Of a DNA stretch of 64,000 nt, positions 37,101 to 47,068 are shown in pieces (within the stretch, counting starts at the first letter, position 1; the number at the start of each line of letters is the position of its first letter). The translations under genes were made by a program, and so were the position numbers. The DNA comes from Asterias rubens (Eukaryota > Echinodermata > Asteroidea > Forcipulatida > Asteriidae): the NCBI RefSeq assembly GCF_902459465.1, contig NC_047065.1:12129634-12193633 (forward strand). Direction: 5' to 3'. The notes beneath the pieces were generated by a model that was given only the letters and a program-made list of their open reading frames with translations, did no database searches and was not told the DNA's origin.

Positions 37101-40100
37101 TTCATGCCTTAAGCCCTCAACTTGCCCCGTCTTGCCAGGCAAAGACCCCCAATGACTTGGGTCTACATCAATGTTCTCGTCACTATATACCTACAGCCAA
37201 CTAGGTATCTATCCTTGCTCTTTTGTTTTTATGTTATGTATTTCTGTAATTGTTTATAGCTATTAAATGTTCATGAACCTTAAAGGGAAGGTACATATTT
37301 GGTAGTTACTCAAAACAAATATTTACTTAAAAACTTACTTGGTAACGAGCATTGGAGAGCTGTTGATAGTATAAAACATTGTGGGAAACAACTCCCTCTG
37401 AAGTAACACAGCTTTTGAGAAAGAGGTAAATTTCTCACTAAAATAATTAAAGACTTCTAGCTAGAAGTTTTTAATCCTATCTGAAAACACACACATTCGT
37501 CCAACAAGGGTGGTTTTTTCTTTCATCATTTTCTCGCAACTTGGTGACCGAATGAGGCCATACTTTCACAGGCTTGTTATTTTATGCTCATGATGGGATA
37601 CACCAAGTGAGAAGACTGGTCTTTGACAATTCCCAAAATTCCCTTTAAATCTTTTCTGGATTGTGTACAATGATATCTTTTTCACGCTTGCAAAATTCAA
37701 CATGATGCGATGACTCAAGACCCAAACTGTTGGACTATTGTAAAAGCTCTACTGTTTAACCTGGACCATTTCAAATGGTTTTATCGGATGATTTTTTTGT
37801 AAAATTCATCTTAAATAAAAATGCTATTTTTTTAAAATGTTGTTATTATAATTTTCATTTTTGTTTATGAACTTTAAATATTGTTGTTTTTTATGTAAAT
37901 TGCATGAAAATGGTGTAAAGCGTCAATCATTTATTTATTTTATTTATTTATTATTGATGTCATATACATGTATATCGTTTACCAGATATTACTTTTATCT
38001 CAATACAAACGAGGCTAACTACCGTTAGAACTTCTTTTGGTTTTTGTTTGTGTTCTCCCCTTGTAGAGACGTACAAGCAACCGATCAAGAATCAAATAAC
38101 AACTCCAACTCTAACCTACAACTCCAACAGCAACAAGTCATATCGGAACCTCTCATCAAACCAGTGCGACAGGACAATTGGACCAGCTCGGCCCTCGTTG
38201 AAAGCAAATCACAAGTGAGTGATGTTGTTTTGTGGTTGATAATTATAGTTGCTCAATATAGATGTATGATGGAAATAAGTGTTTGGACAAACAATTGTAA
38301 GCAGTGCAGTGTTTTTCAGGAAAATGTTACCAGGCAAACAACCATGTCTATACAATATGTGGCTGGTCGCCTGCTTAGTTTGGCTTAGCAGAGGACTGTT
38401 AAACTTTAATAGACCAATCCATTAAGCTCCGCCCCATTGTGTATTGACCAATCACAACGCAACGAAGGTCCAACAAATGAGGTCCGACATGCAGAGTTGT
38501 GCAGAAAGGCATTGGAGAGCCCCACATGTTCTTGCTCACACGTGTGTTGTGGGCGGAGCCTGCTGGATCGGTCTATCGTATGCTGAAGCAGCTCTGTGAA
38601 ATTGGGCAATAGAGCTGCTTTTAAGCAGGCAATTTTGATTTAAAAAATTCATGCTAAGCAAAAAGAAGCAAGTTATGATGGTACATAAAGTTAAGGTACT
38701 TTGGCCTGTAACCTTAGCATAGTTTTGTCGGGTGAGACAGGACAATTGGACTAGCTCGGCCCTCGTTGAAAGTAAACCACAAGTAAGTGATATTTGAAGC
38801 TTCTCCCGACTAAGGCAATCAGAACCAACACTTCTCTTAAAAGAGTTTTCTTTCCATGCCTTTCATCTCAGGACCCCGATTCAAATCCCACCACAGACTA
38901 GAGCCTTGCATGTGGATTGGGTTTTCAGTACCTACTTTGGCCCAACTTCATAAAGCTGGAAAGCAGAAAATACTGCTTGAAAAATTCCTTTGCTTAGCAA
39001 AGAACAAGTAGGGCACCAGTTGAAATAGTTTAAAATGATTTTATTTGTGCTGGTAACCTGTTTCTGTTAAGCAATACTTTTTTGTGCTTAGCAAGTTTTT
39101 GTGCTTTCAAGCTTCATGAAAACTGGGTCCTGATTGCATGGGTTTTCCTCAATTTGGGGTTTTCCTCTCACATCTAAAACATCTTTCCTATTTATCCTGT
39201 TGTTTGCCCGTTGGACTTGTAAATGAAATGGATAAATAAAAACTTGTTTCCCTCCCAGGTAAAAAAGAAAAAGAAAACAAAGAAGAAGCGAGGTCGCCAG
39301 CGTTCGTTAACGGCCAGAGAGCCAAAGGGTCCAGCCCTAGTGGGTCATCTCCAGTATCCAGCAGTCCAGCTAGCACACAGTATGCCACAGACCTACCTGG
39401 AGCAACATCTAGTACGACGCTACAGTCTGCCCATCGTTGCCCCAAGAGGGGTACAACAGCAGTACCCTGCAGCCGGTAAGTGAAGACTTTCTACTTGTAC
39501 TTCTTCTCACCCGTACAAGGTTGCCAAGTTCTGCATCCCTTGCCGTAAGCCCGGTTCATACTTCCCGTAAGTGCCAATGCGAAACAATTTTTGACGTCAC
39601 AGTCTCCATTGCAATGTGTTGAAGCGGCCCCTGATAGCCCTATCTTTTTAACAGTGATACTCTGTTAATAGTGAATTTTTTGTTATTAACAAAATATGTC
39701 GCTCTTTTTGTGGCGACCTTTGTGGTATTTATTTTACACTGCTGGTCAAGCTTCCTGTGCTCTTAAATACATTTGTGATGTGCTATTTGTCTTATATATA
39801 ACTTGTATTTTTATCATTTCCAATGTGCTTGAATGTGCTTGACATTATGTTGTGGTTGCTCCTTATACAGCAGGCAGGTTGAACCTTTCTTCAGTGTTCT
39901 TCAGAGCCTTTTCCAAATCCACACCTTGCCTTGTTCCTCATATTATTGCATCTTGTGCACTGTTATTGTCTTTTATATTATAATCTCATATTGTAATAAT
40001 GTTGTTCAATATCTTCTTGTATTTTATAATCTCACATTACTGTATAATCTTGTGCATTATAATCTTCTATATTATAATCTTGTTCATTATAATCTTCTAT

Positions 40101-41675
40101 ATTATAATCTTCTATATTATAATCTTGTTCATTATAATCTTCTATATTATAATCTTGTTCATTATAATCTTCTATATTATAATCTTGTTCATTATAATCT
40201 TCTATATTATAATCTTGTTCATTATAATCTTCTATATTATAATCTTGTTCATTATAATCTTCTATATTATAATCTTGTTCATTATAATCTTCTATATTAT
40301 AATCTTGTTCATTATAATCTTCTATATTATAATCTTGTTCATTATAATCTTCTATATTATAATCTTGTTCATTATAATCTTAAGAGTCGATATAATTTTA
40401 TTCTTGGTTTTTGCAGAGCCTGTCGAGGACCTCTTCTTCACTCAGCAGTTCCCCTCAATGCAGCAGCAGCAACAGCAGCAGCCCATTCCAACCACCCAGA
40501 TGAACATGCGGAACCAACAACTTCCTCCACTGATGGCTATCTGCATGGACTCGCCCGCCCCGGCTGTGGACTATCACTCCTCCTCCGCAGAGAGTCTGAA
40601 TGAGATCCCGATTGAGCGATCGACGAGACGCTCCTTCAGTAACCCCTTGCAGATCGCTCCGCCGTATGGAGGCAACTACCAAGCAGGTCCACTGTATCAA
40701 CACCCTTTGGACAATTTCAACCACTACAGCCACCCAAACGTGATGAACGGACGGCCTCCGTGGCAAGCTGACCTGGACACCTTAAAAGGAGGAGTTCAAA
40801 TGATAGATGGAAATACCAAGAGCAGCTCCCATGTGAGAAAGGCCAAGAGGAAAGCTTCGCTGAAGAAGGACGCTGGTCTGCTACCTGATGTCGCGAAGCC
40901 ACATGTTGAGACGCGAAAGTGGAAAGATTCTTACCAGGAACCACTGCTTTCAAAATTTGCTCAGGAGGTTGATGGCTATCGGACATCCGGTTCTGAGAGT
41001 CGGCGCGGATCAGAGCAGAGACCAGAGAGACAATTGGGTCAGCACATCTTAACACAACCCTCTGAGGGAAAATTTACTATTGCTGACGTGCATAGAGACT
41101 CTGATCAAGAACCTGCGATGAAACAATCCGCGCCGAATTCGAACAGGCATTATGACGCGCCAGAGGTGCGCGAGGATGTGAATTCTGATCTTAAACCTGA
41201 CAGCAGGATGAGATCACCTAAATTGGAAGCCAGAACTCAAGTCAAAGCAGAGCTACCACCCATTGTGCCAAAACCTGTACCGAGGAAACGAACCCAACAG
41301 CACGACTCGGGTCAGACACACAGTAGTCAAACATCTCTTCGGAGTACAGTATCTCATCAGCTCATCGTAGCAGGGGACGACAAAAGCATAATGAATGAAG
41401 AGCCACAAGGAACTGAGACCCAGGCTCCTGTTCCTCTCCCTAGAACAGCTCCAGAGGTGCCCCCGCTGGATCTGCGCCCTCTGGCGGACACTTACAGTTC
41501 GGACGTTGCTACTACGGTGACCCAGAGAGAAGCTCCATCACTAGATGGGTCTCTCTCGGAGAATGACGACGATGATCTGGTGGAGGGGTGCTCCAATGTG
41601 AAGGAGCCACAAGAGGGTGATGTGCCGCCACCCGAGATACCTCTGTCTTCTAGACGATGGTTGCTTCGGTATTAG
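28183..41675 (+). CDS. ZDHHC1: DHHC-type palmitoyltransferase, ZDHHC1/ZDHHC11 group
   Basis: Ten exons: 28183-28365, 29620-29792, 31496-31597, 32984-33102, 33914-34150, 34627-34736, 35670-35734, 38067-38214, 39259-39475, 40417-41675; GT-AG throughout, phases agree, 2613 nt, 870 aa. Residues 17-29 ([13 protein letters not shown]) match the ZDHHC1 N-terminus. The cysteine-rich domain reads [24 protein letters not shown] with DHHC at 137-140 (Cys140 is the acyl carrier). Four membrane segments lie near 28-48, 62-82, 154-180 and 241-271, then a TTxE-like STYD. The family transfers palmitate to cysteines in ER/Golgi membranes; vertebrate ZDHHC1 is linked to STING signalling. The long cytosolic tail has a [12 protein letters not shown] stretch, a short polyQ and disordered sequence; at 870 aa the protein is well above human ZDHHC1 (485). 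The ATG abuts an acceptor AG, so a 5' exon exists upstream. Exon 8's end is duplicated at 38732-38791. Confidence 0.92.
28396..28581. repeat. Dispersed 'GCCGGTTC' element, copy 3
   Basis: TAAAGCCCGGTTCAAACTTT at the left, GTACGAACCGGCCTTA at the right; complementary ends, full-length. In ZDHHC1 intron 1. Confidence 0.65.
28732..29064 (+). mobile_element. TTAA-flanked MITE, family A variant (copy 8)
   Basis: TTAAAGGCACTGTACACGTT at the left and ATGTACCTTCCCTTTAA at the right, with the AGACTTC..GAAGTCT core palindrome. Confidence 0.7.
29204..29577. mobile_element. TTAA-flanked MITE, family B, copy 3
   Basis: TTAAACCATTGGACACTTTC at the left and GTGTCCAATGGCTTTAA at the right. It ends 42 bp upstream of ZDHHC1 exon 2. 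Confidence 0.75.
29824..30048. repeat. 'ATAGACCGTATTG' element, copy 2
   Basis: Perfect terminal complements ATAGACCGTATTG and CAATACGGTCTAT. Includes a GTGGGTGGCTGTGT-rich patch. Inverse of 18797-19012. Confidence 0.65.
30470..30786. mobile_element. TTAA-flanked MITE with long inverted ends
   Basis: TTAAAGGAACACATTGCCTT and CAAGGCAACGTGTTCCTTTAA are near-complements; TCGGTCGAGTTGGTC continues the repeat inward. About 317 bp, noncoding, in ZDHHC1 intron 2. Confidence 0.7.
31042..31248. repeat. 'GGGCCCAATTTCAT' inverted-repeat element, diverged
   Basis: GGGCCCAATTTTATGGCTGT at the left and AGAAGTTGGGCCC at the right, with GTGCTTACGG/CCGTAAGCAC inverted inside. Confidence 0.6.
31748..32055. 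repeat. 'GATTTCACAAAGAGTTAGGAC' element with inner hairpin
   Basis: Ends GGGGCCGATTTCACAAAGCA and CTCTTTGTGAAAACGGACCC. Contains a perfect 18 bp inverted repeat (31872-31889 and 31904-31921) with a 14-base loop; each arm contains CTTTTCAGAGCC. In ZDHHC1 intron 3. Confidence 0.6.
32525..32682. repeat. MITE with GGCCCGGTCCCACTGCAGCG ends
   Basis: The left end GGCCCGGTCCCACTGCAGCG is nearly complementary to the right end CGCTGCAATGGGACGGGGCC; about 158 bp. Confidence 0.65.
33505..33600 (-). mobile_element. SINE/LINE 3' tail fragment
   Basis: (ATA)n followed by TTCTTATATAGCGCATAAT, the complement of the GCGCTATATAAGAA-(ATT)n end shared by copies near 35570 and 48850. Confidence 0.5.
35345..35612 (+). 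mobile_element. SINE fragment, body and tail
   Basis: CACTTGTGTCCTTGAGCAAG..CTTTACCCAGGGGTG and TATACTCCCAAGAAAGCCGAG through GCGCTATATAAGAATTGTTATT; matches the SINE at 60368 and the inverted fragment at 62065. The tRNA head is missing. In ZDHHC1 intron 6. Confidence 0.55.
35794..36145. repeat. ZDHHC1 intronic repeat S, copy 1
   Basis: Blocks TGTTGTTTTGTGGTTGA, CAGGAAAATGTTACCAGGCA and CTCTGTGAAATTGGGCAATA recur in the same order at 38216-38731, in another intron of the same gene. Confidence 0.65.
37280..37648 (-). mobile_element. TTAA-flanked MITE, family A variant (copy 9)
   Basis: TTAAAGGGAAGGTACATATT at the left and AATTCCCTTTAA at the right, with the GACTTCTAGCTAGAAG core. In ZDHHC1 intron 7. 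Confidence 0.7.
38164..38791 (+). repeat. Duplicated end of ZDHHC1 exon 8 flanking repeat S, copy 2
   Basis: The last 51 nt of exon 8 plus 9 intron bases (38164-38223) recur at 38732-38791 with few changes. Repeat S (38216-38731), itself split by the MITE 38409-38576, lies between. The second copy keeps an open frame and has a stronger donor, GTAAGT at 38783. A CAG at 38738-38740 could act as an acceptor, giving a 42 nt in-frame cassette. Confidence 0.75.
38409..38576. mobile_element. MITE with ATAGACC..GGTCTAT ends
   Basis: The imperfect 25 bp inverted ends read ATAGACCAATCCA..AGCTCCGCCC and GGGCGGAGCC..TGGATCGGTCTAT. It is 168 bp and interrupts intronic repeat S when compared with 35794-36145. 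Confidence 0.75.
38938..39128. repeat. 'GGGCCCAATTTCAT' inverted-repeat element
   Basis: TGGCCCAACTTCATAAAGCT at the left and AGCTTCATGAAAACTGGGTCC at the right. In ZDHHC1 intron 8. Confidence 0.55.
39548..39626. repeat. Dispersed 'GCCGGTTC' element, half copy
   Basis: TAAGCCCGGTTCATACTTCC followed by GCCAATGCG and GACGTCACAG; the right half is absent. In the last ZDHHC1 intron. Confidence 0.5.
40053..40383 (+). repeat. 30 bp minisatellite in the last ZDHHC1 intron
   Basis: About eleven copies of TTCTATATTATAATCTTGTT plus CATTATAATC, most of them identical; a diverged lead-in starts near 39970. Because 30 is a multiple of 3, frames stay open through the array and run into the last exon. The true exon starts at 40417 after TTTTTGCAG. 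Confidence 0.85.
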
Positions 41676-41761
41676 TAACGGCACTTGTATTCAAGCAAAT
41701 CACGAGAAGGAAATTACAGGAAAAACGGTTACTGTAGAACTCTGATAAAGTCTGCAGTAAA

Positions 41762-41840
41762 AAATAATTATAATAATAAAGATTTGTAATGCACACATGT
41801 CCACCTTGCTGGGTGTTCCAAGGCGCAAACCATGCAACCT
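41762..41840 (-). mobile_element. Retroelement 3' tail with ATT repeat, copy 2
   Basis: Inverse of 8035-8130: TTATAATAATAAAGATTTGT then GCACACATGTCCACCTTGCT and GGGTGTTCCAAGGCGC. Lies within 90 bp of the ZDHHC1 stop, hence likely within its 3' UTR. Confidence 0.5.
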
Positions 41841-43470
41841 GTGACATCACAAGTAAAACAAACAAACACAGAGCCTGGACTTCCTGCAGGCACAATTTGT
41901 AAACAGCTCAATTGAAGTACACAAAAAAAAACCTCTTTTTTTGGGGGGGGGGGGGGATTGAATTGTCTTTTCATAAACTTTTTATATGAAGATAGGGGCA
42001 TCCTAAAAACACATCAGCTGTTATTTTTTATGAATTTATATGGAATTATAAACAAATTTTGGGGAAGGAAATCACATGTTATGACCAGTGTAGAATCTTG
42101 CCAGTCAGAAAAGCTGTGGAATGTACAAGGTCACTCCTTTTGTAAGCAAGGGTTCGTCATCAATTAAATTCAGTTTCATCCTTTATGTAACCATATTTAT
42201 TTTTATAACTCGGCTGTGATTTATCACATAATATCTTTTAACTCCACACAAAGCTTTTCAAGTATTCAGAGACCGATACTGCAAGAACTGGGACGATAGA
42301 ACATTATTTATGCTGATAGTACAGGACAAAGTTGACTGATGCCGAAAAACGATATAATCTGAAGTGCTTTCATTTGTAGGGAATTCTGTTCGCCTGATTA
42401 AAATTTTGAAAATAATACTGCAGTCTTATTCAGAGCATGTAGTATCCAACAATAAGCTTCTCAAGGTGATTTATACCAAGAAAGATTTTTTTTACGTAAG
42501 ACAAGTTTTTGAAGTTTTTATGAATTATGATAATGTCAGAAACACAGGGGTTAACCATGTACAATGCTTACTAACATGACATTTTTCTGTTTAACAAGTA
42601 GGCTTTTTTGGAATAAAAAACAATTTATTTTGGGGTTTGTTACCGAAGTAATACCCCACCTTTCAAAAAAGTATTGTGTTACTGTTTTCAAATGTTTATT
42701 CATAAATACCTCCGACAGTTTCGCTATTGGTGGAGAGCGCGTCATGTAGGGGTGTTTAAACGGTTGATAATGACCAGCTGGACTGTTTAACTGAGAATGT
42801 ACTGCACTCCCACCAAGTCTTTCCTTCTTTGCAATAAACCAAAGGTTAATGGCCTGATGTTGCCTGTTGGGTGACCTTAATAATGCAAATCCAATGTGAA
42901 TGCACACACACCACCACTTTCCTATCTTCTTGACCATTAATTATAAAATAATAAAAAACTTTTGATAATGTACATTTACTGAGCACAAGAAATGTTCTCA
43001 CCAGTAAATAGCTTGATGAAGTACCCCACCCAGAGCATGATGTCCCACTTAAAAATATATCAAAATAATATAGCAATATGATGCATACCTTTGTACAATG
43101 TACATGGCAGTCACAGACACTTGACTCTGTGACACACAATACTTGTAAATGTAATAGACAATAAGTCGTTTGCAAGTTATTTTATAGTCTGAGCTAACTT
43201 GTGACTAAGCCAAGCATTTTACCAGACAATATTCAAGTCTTAACGCACATTGGCTTACTATCATGTGCATGTGCATCAAATCTAGTTGACTGTTGGATAA
43301 AGTAAGTTATGATGGTGCAATGCTAAAAACTTAACACTACATGTATCTACCAAAGAGTAAAAATTGTATTTAAACTAAAAGATAAATAATTTATTATGGT
43401 TGCTTGTCGACCTATTTATACCAGGGCCCAAGTTTATGATGCCACACTAACATGGAGTTCAGTTCTTTGC

Positions 43471-43831
43471 TTAAAGGCTTGGACACTATTAGTAATTACT
43501 CAAAATAGTTATTAGCATGGGGAGAGATTGATAGTATAAAGCATTGTGACAAACGGCTCCCTCTGAAGTGACGTGGTTTTTGAGAAAAAAGTGATTTTCC
43601 ACGAATTTGATTTCGAGACCTCAGATTTAGAATTTGAGGTCTTGAAATCAAGCATCTGAAAGCACACAACTTCGTGTGACAAGGGTGTTTTTTTTTTGCA
43701 TTATTTTCTCGCAACTTCGACGACTAATTGAGCTCATATTTTCACAGGTTAGTTATTTCATGCATATGTTGAGATACACCAAGTGAGAAGACTGGTCTTT
43801 GACAATTACCAGTAGTGTCCAGTGTCTTTGA
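43471..43831 (-). mobile_element. TTAA-type MITE, family A, copy 10
   Basis: The left end TTAAAGGCTTGGACACTATT and the right end GTGTCCAGTGTCTTTGAAAG; reverse orientation, lightly degraded ends. Confidence 0.7.
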
Positions 43832-44260
43832 AAGAGCCCTGCCTAGCCCAAAGCAGAACGCCCTTCATGAGGCACAGTTAGCGCAGAATGTTGTAACCAG
43901 GGACACGAAAGTGGGCCCAGAGTGTTATATAAAAAAAGGGTTTTTTTTAAACTTGAATACCAGTTTGATTGTAGATGAGTTCAAAAGCAAATGTGATATT
44001 TTAATCATGCAAATAATGTAAAGAGATCGTCTTTATAAAAGACAATTCTGTTGTTTTATTACTTATTTTTTATTTGTAATCATTGCTTGGTGTACAAGCA
44101 TGATGAAATAAATGTATCCAATTGTATTGGAAATTTAAATATATCTTGTTTTACTTAATTGTTGTATAGTTTTATTTCCATGCAAAACAAAATGATAAAA
44201 ACCAACCAAGATGGATTTGGTCAAAGGGTTGTTGGTTGGTACTGTACACAGACTTGTGAA

Positions 44261-45220
44261 AAAGTCGTTAATGGTTTGTCACGGTGTTGGCGCAATAGCT
44301 GTCGTAGACACGCTCTCTCGAAAGTCGTTAATGGTTTGTCACGGTGTTAGCGCAATAGCTGTCGTAAACACGCTCTCTTGAAAGTCGTTAATGGTTTGTC
44401 ACGGTGTTAGCGCAATAACTGTCGTAAACACGCTCTCTCGAAAGTCGTTAATGGTTTGTCACGGTGTTTGCGCAATAGCTGTCGTAAACACGCTCTCTCG
44501 AAAGTTGTTAATGGTTTGTCACGGTGTTAGCGCAATAGCTGTCGTAAACACGCTCTCTCGAAAGTTGTTAATGGTTTGTGACGGTGTTAGCACAATAGCT
44601 GTCGTTAACACGCTCTCTCGAAAGTTGTTAATGGTTTGTCACGGTGTTTGCGCAATAGCTGTCGTAAACACGCTCTCTTGAAAGTCGTTAATGGTTTGTC
44701 ACGGTGTTAGCGCAATAACTGTCGTAAACACGCTCTCTCGAAAGTTGTTAATGGTTTGTCACGGTGTTAGCGCAATAGCTGTCGTAAACACGCTCTCTCG
44801 AAAGTTGTTAATGGTTTGTGACGGTGTTAGCACAATAGCTGTCGTTAACACGCTCTCTCGAAAGTCGTTAATGGTTTGTGACGGTGTTGGCACAATAGCT
44901 GTCGTAAACACGCTCTCTAGAAAGATGTTAATGGTTTGTCACGATGTCAGCACAATAGCTGTCGTAAACACGCTCTCTCGAAAGTCATTAATGGTTTGTC
45001 CTGGTGTTAACGCAATAGCTGTCGTAGACCCGCTCTCTCGAAAGTCGTTAACGATTTGTCACGGTGTTGGCGCAATAGCTGTCGTAAACACGCTCTCTCC
45101 AAAGTCGTTAATGGTTTGTCACGGTGTTAGCGCAATAGCTGTCGTAAATACGCTCTCTCGAAAGTCGTTAATGGTTTGTCACGGTGTTAGCGCAATAGCT
45201 GTCGTAAATACGCTTTCTCG
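44261..45220 (+). repeat. 60 bp minisatellite, 16 units
   Basis: Sixteen consecutive 60 bp units, each starting AAAGTCGTTAATGGTTTGTC and containing GCAATAGCTGTCGTAAACAC. Variants recur at offsets of 300 bp (44341/44641, 44401/44701) and 240 bp (44521/44761, 44581/44821), showing multi-unit duplication. The frame is open for long stretches because 60 is divisible by 3; no gene evidence outside the array. Confidence 0.9.
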
Positions 45221-45270
45221 AGAATGCTGCTCCTGTGTGACCTCTGTACTTGTGACTAGAGTCGTATTTG

Positions 45271-45590
45271 GGAGCCAACAATATTGCAAGATCCACTTCA
45301 GCTGTTGTATTGAATGCTCCACAATCACGCACCAATGTAGGATCTATAGCTTTTGCTGCAACTTGGCCAAAATGCTGGAATCATCTTCCTCAATCTGTTC
45401 GTTTAACCAATTCCCTGAGTTCCTTCCAATCCCAAATAAAAACCCACCTCTATCCTAAGTTACTCTAGATCGAATCAATGTTAATTGCATTGTTTTGTCA
45501 GTAAAACAATGTAGTTTATCTTTTTGTTTGGTTGCTATTGTATTTCGTAAGGCTTTGTATAAGTAAGGTTGTTATTATTATTATTAATCC
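45271..45590 (+). pseudogene. LINE 3' remnant (end of reverse transcriptase ORF plus tail)
   Basis: The frame ending at 45468 reads NVGSIAFAATWPKCWNHLPQ..SLSSFQSQIKTHLY, matching the C-terminal signature of non-LTR retrotransposon ORF2 proteins (..F..A...WN.LP..VR...S...FK..LKTHL.). It is followed by a short 3' UTR and an ATT repeat at 45572-45588. Strongly 5'-truncated, no catalytic domain left. The clade (CR1/L2-like) is a guess. Confidence 0.7.
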
Positions 45591-45846
45591 ATTGAAACCT
45601 TGGGGCACGGCAACCATGGAAACCACAGCCTCTGTAGCCAGCCACAGCCTCTGTTACTCTAGATCGAATCAATGTTAATTGCATTGTTTTGTCTGTAAAA
45701 CAATGTAGTTTATCTTTTTGTTTGGTTGCTATTGTATTTCGTAAGGCTTTGTATAAGTAAGGTTGTTATTATTATTATTAATCCATTGAAACCTTGGGGC
45801 ACGGCAACCATGGAAGCCACAGCCTCTGTAGCCAGCCACAGCCTCT
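45461..45846 (+). repeat. 193 bp tandem duplication of LINE tail plus minisatellite start
   Basis: TTACTCTAGATCGAATCAAT begins both copies (45461 and 45654), and both run through the ATT tail into CCACAGCCTCTGTAGCC. The duplication therefore joined an early 19 bp unit to the LINE tail before the main array expanded. Confidence 0.8.
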
Positions 45847-46194
45847 GTAGCCAGCCACAGCCTCTGTAGCCAGCCACAGCCTCTGTAGCCAGCCACAGCC
45901 TCTGTAGCCAGCCACAGCCTCTGTAGCCAGCCACAGCCTCTGTAGCCAGCCACAGCCTCTGTAGCCAGCCACAGCCTCTGTAGCCAGCCACAGCCTCTGT
46001 AGCCAGCCACAGCCTCTGTAGCCAGCCACAGCCTCTGTAGCCAGCCACAGCCTCTGTAGCCAGCCACAGCCTCTTGTAGCCAGCCACAGCCTCTGTAGCC
46101 AGCCACAGCCTCTGTAGCCAGCCACAGCCTCTGTAGCCAGCCACAGCCTCTGTAGCCAGCCACAGCCTCTGTAGCCAGCCACAGCCTCTGTAGC
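45814..46194. repeat. 19 bp minisatellite, about 20 units
   Basis: Unit AGCCACAGCCTCTGTAGCC repeated almost perfectly; one unit near 46070 has an extra T. Three minus-strand frames stay open because the 57 bp (3 x 19) supercycle lacks stops; these are artefacts. Confidence 0.9.
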
Positions 46195-46615
46195 CCTCGT
46201 CTTGGCCTTGGTGCCCTTCAAAAGATTGTCCATGGAAGTGCAAAATGTAAAAGCTTTGTTCTCTTCCACGATCAAATTCCTTGGGGTGATTTCACAAAGA
46301 GCTAAAACGGATGGGATTTCGGCTCGACTTACAGAATTATTTAATGACAAATTTAATAGAGGTATTTTTCTTTATCGTCTTTTTATTCTGTCACCAAGAA
46401 AGCCAAATGCTGAAAACAATACTTTGCAAACTAGGTAACATAATGTATGAATGCAAAGTTATTGTATAAACTCTTTTATATAATAATATTTACCATGAAC
46501 CATTGCACAATGATTTTTAATTATACACAACAAAAATTTTAACAAATGAAATAATTGCGTCGAGGATAAAGAATATCTTATTGGATTCGGACCGTTATTT
46601 AAAGCAGTTGTCTAC

Positions 46616-46858
46616 GGGTGCCTTCATTTAGCTTCCCTGGGTCGAGCCCGCATTGCTCACTCGGGTGAGCCCCTGACAAGAGCTAATCGAACAATCACAC
46701 TCGCCCTCTCGTGGTGACGGCATGTACCTCAGGTCACCCCCAAGTGACCCACTCCACAATCAGGGCACTGGGGGCTGACCCGGGTGATCCCCGTCAAAGC
46801 TATTTGAACGTACCGGGGCAGACCGGGGCCGACCCAGGGAAGCTAAGCGGACGCACCC
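46616..46858. mobile_element. MITE, family D, copy 2
   Basis: GGGTGCCTTCATTTAGCTTC at the left and a complementary GAAGCTAAGCGGACGCACCC at the right; GC-rich interior shared with 18327 and 58723. Confidence 0.75.
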
Positions 46859-47068
46859 TCAAATAACAAAACATCAACATGTACATGTATACATATAATA
46901 CTGCCATTTGTGAGTTAGATTTTTAGAAATGTCTAACGAGTACAATTACTTGATTGGTGAAAAAGTGGCTTGCGCTAAAATTGGATTCACCATTCTACAG
47001 ACAGCTTTATGAAATAGAAATTCTGCAAAGGGCTCTTCTCAAATATTTTATGAAATTGGGCCCAGATG

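Larger units (their letters stand above)
41676..44260. other. ZDHHC1 3' flank
   Basis: The 3' UTR begins here. AATAAA-containing stretches occur near 41775 and 44108. Also present: an inverted retroelement tail (41762-41840), a poly-G run near 41943, and a family-A MITE (43471-43831). No other gene seen. Confidence 0.5.

Noticed and set aside
39999..41675. 558-codon open frame ending with the ZDHHC1 C-terminus
   Set aside because: The upstream half is the 30 bp intronic minisatellite; only 40417-41675 is exon, after a clear acceptor.
44391..45458. Two periodic frames of 96 and 255 codons
   Set aside because: Product of a 60 bp tandem array (multiple of 3) with no conserved domain; only the end is a LINE remnant in another frame.
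44261..46194. CRISPR-like array
   Set aside because: Units are directly tandem without unique spacers, in an animal genome with no cas genes.
45710..46350. Three overlapping minus-strand frames with Gly-Tyr-Arg-Gly-Cys-Gly repeats
   Set aside because: The 19 bp array is open in all three frames by arithmetic; not coding.
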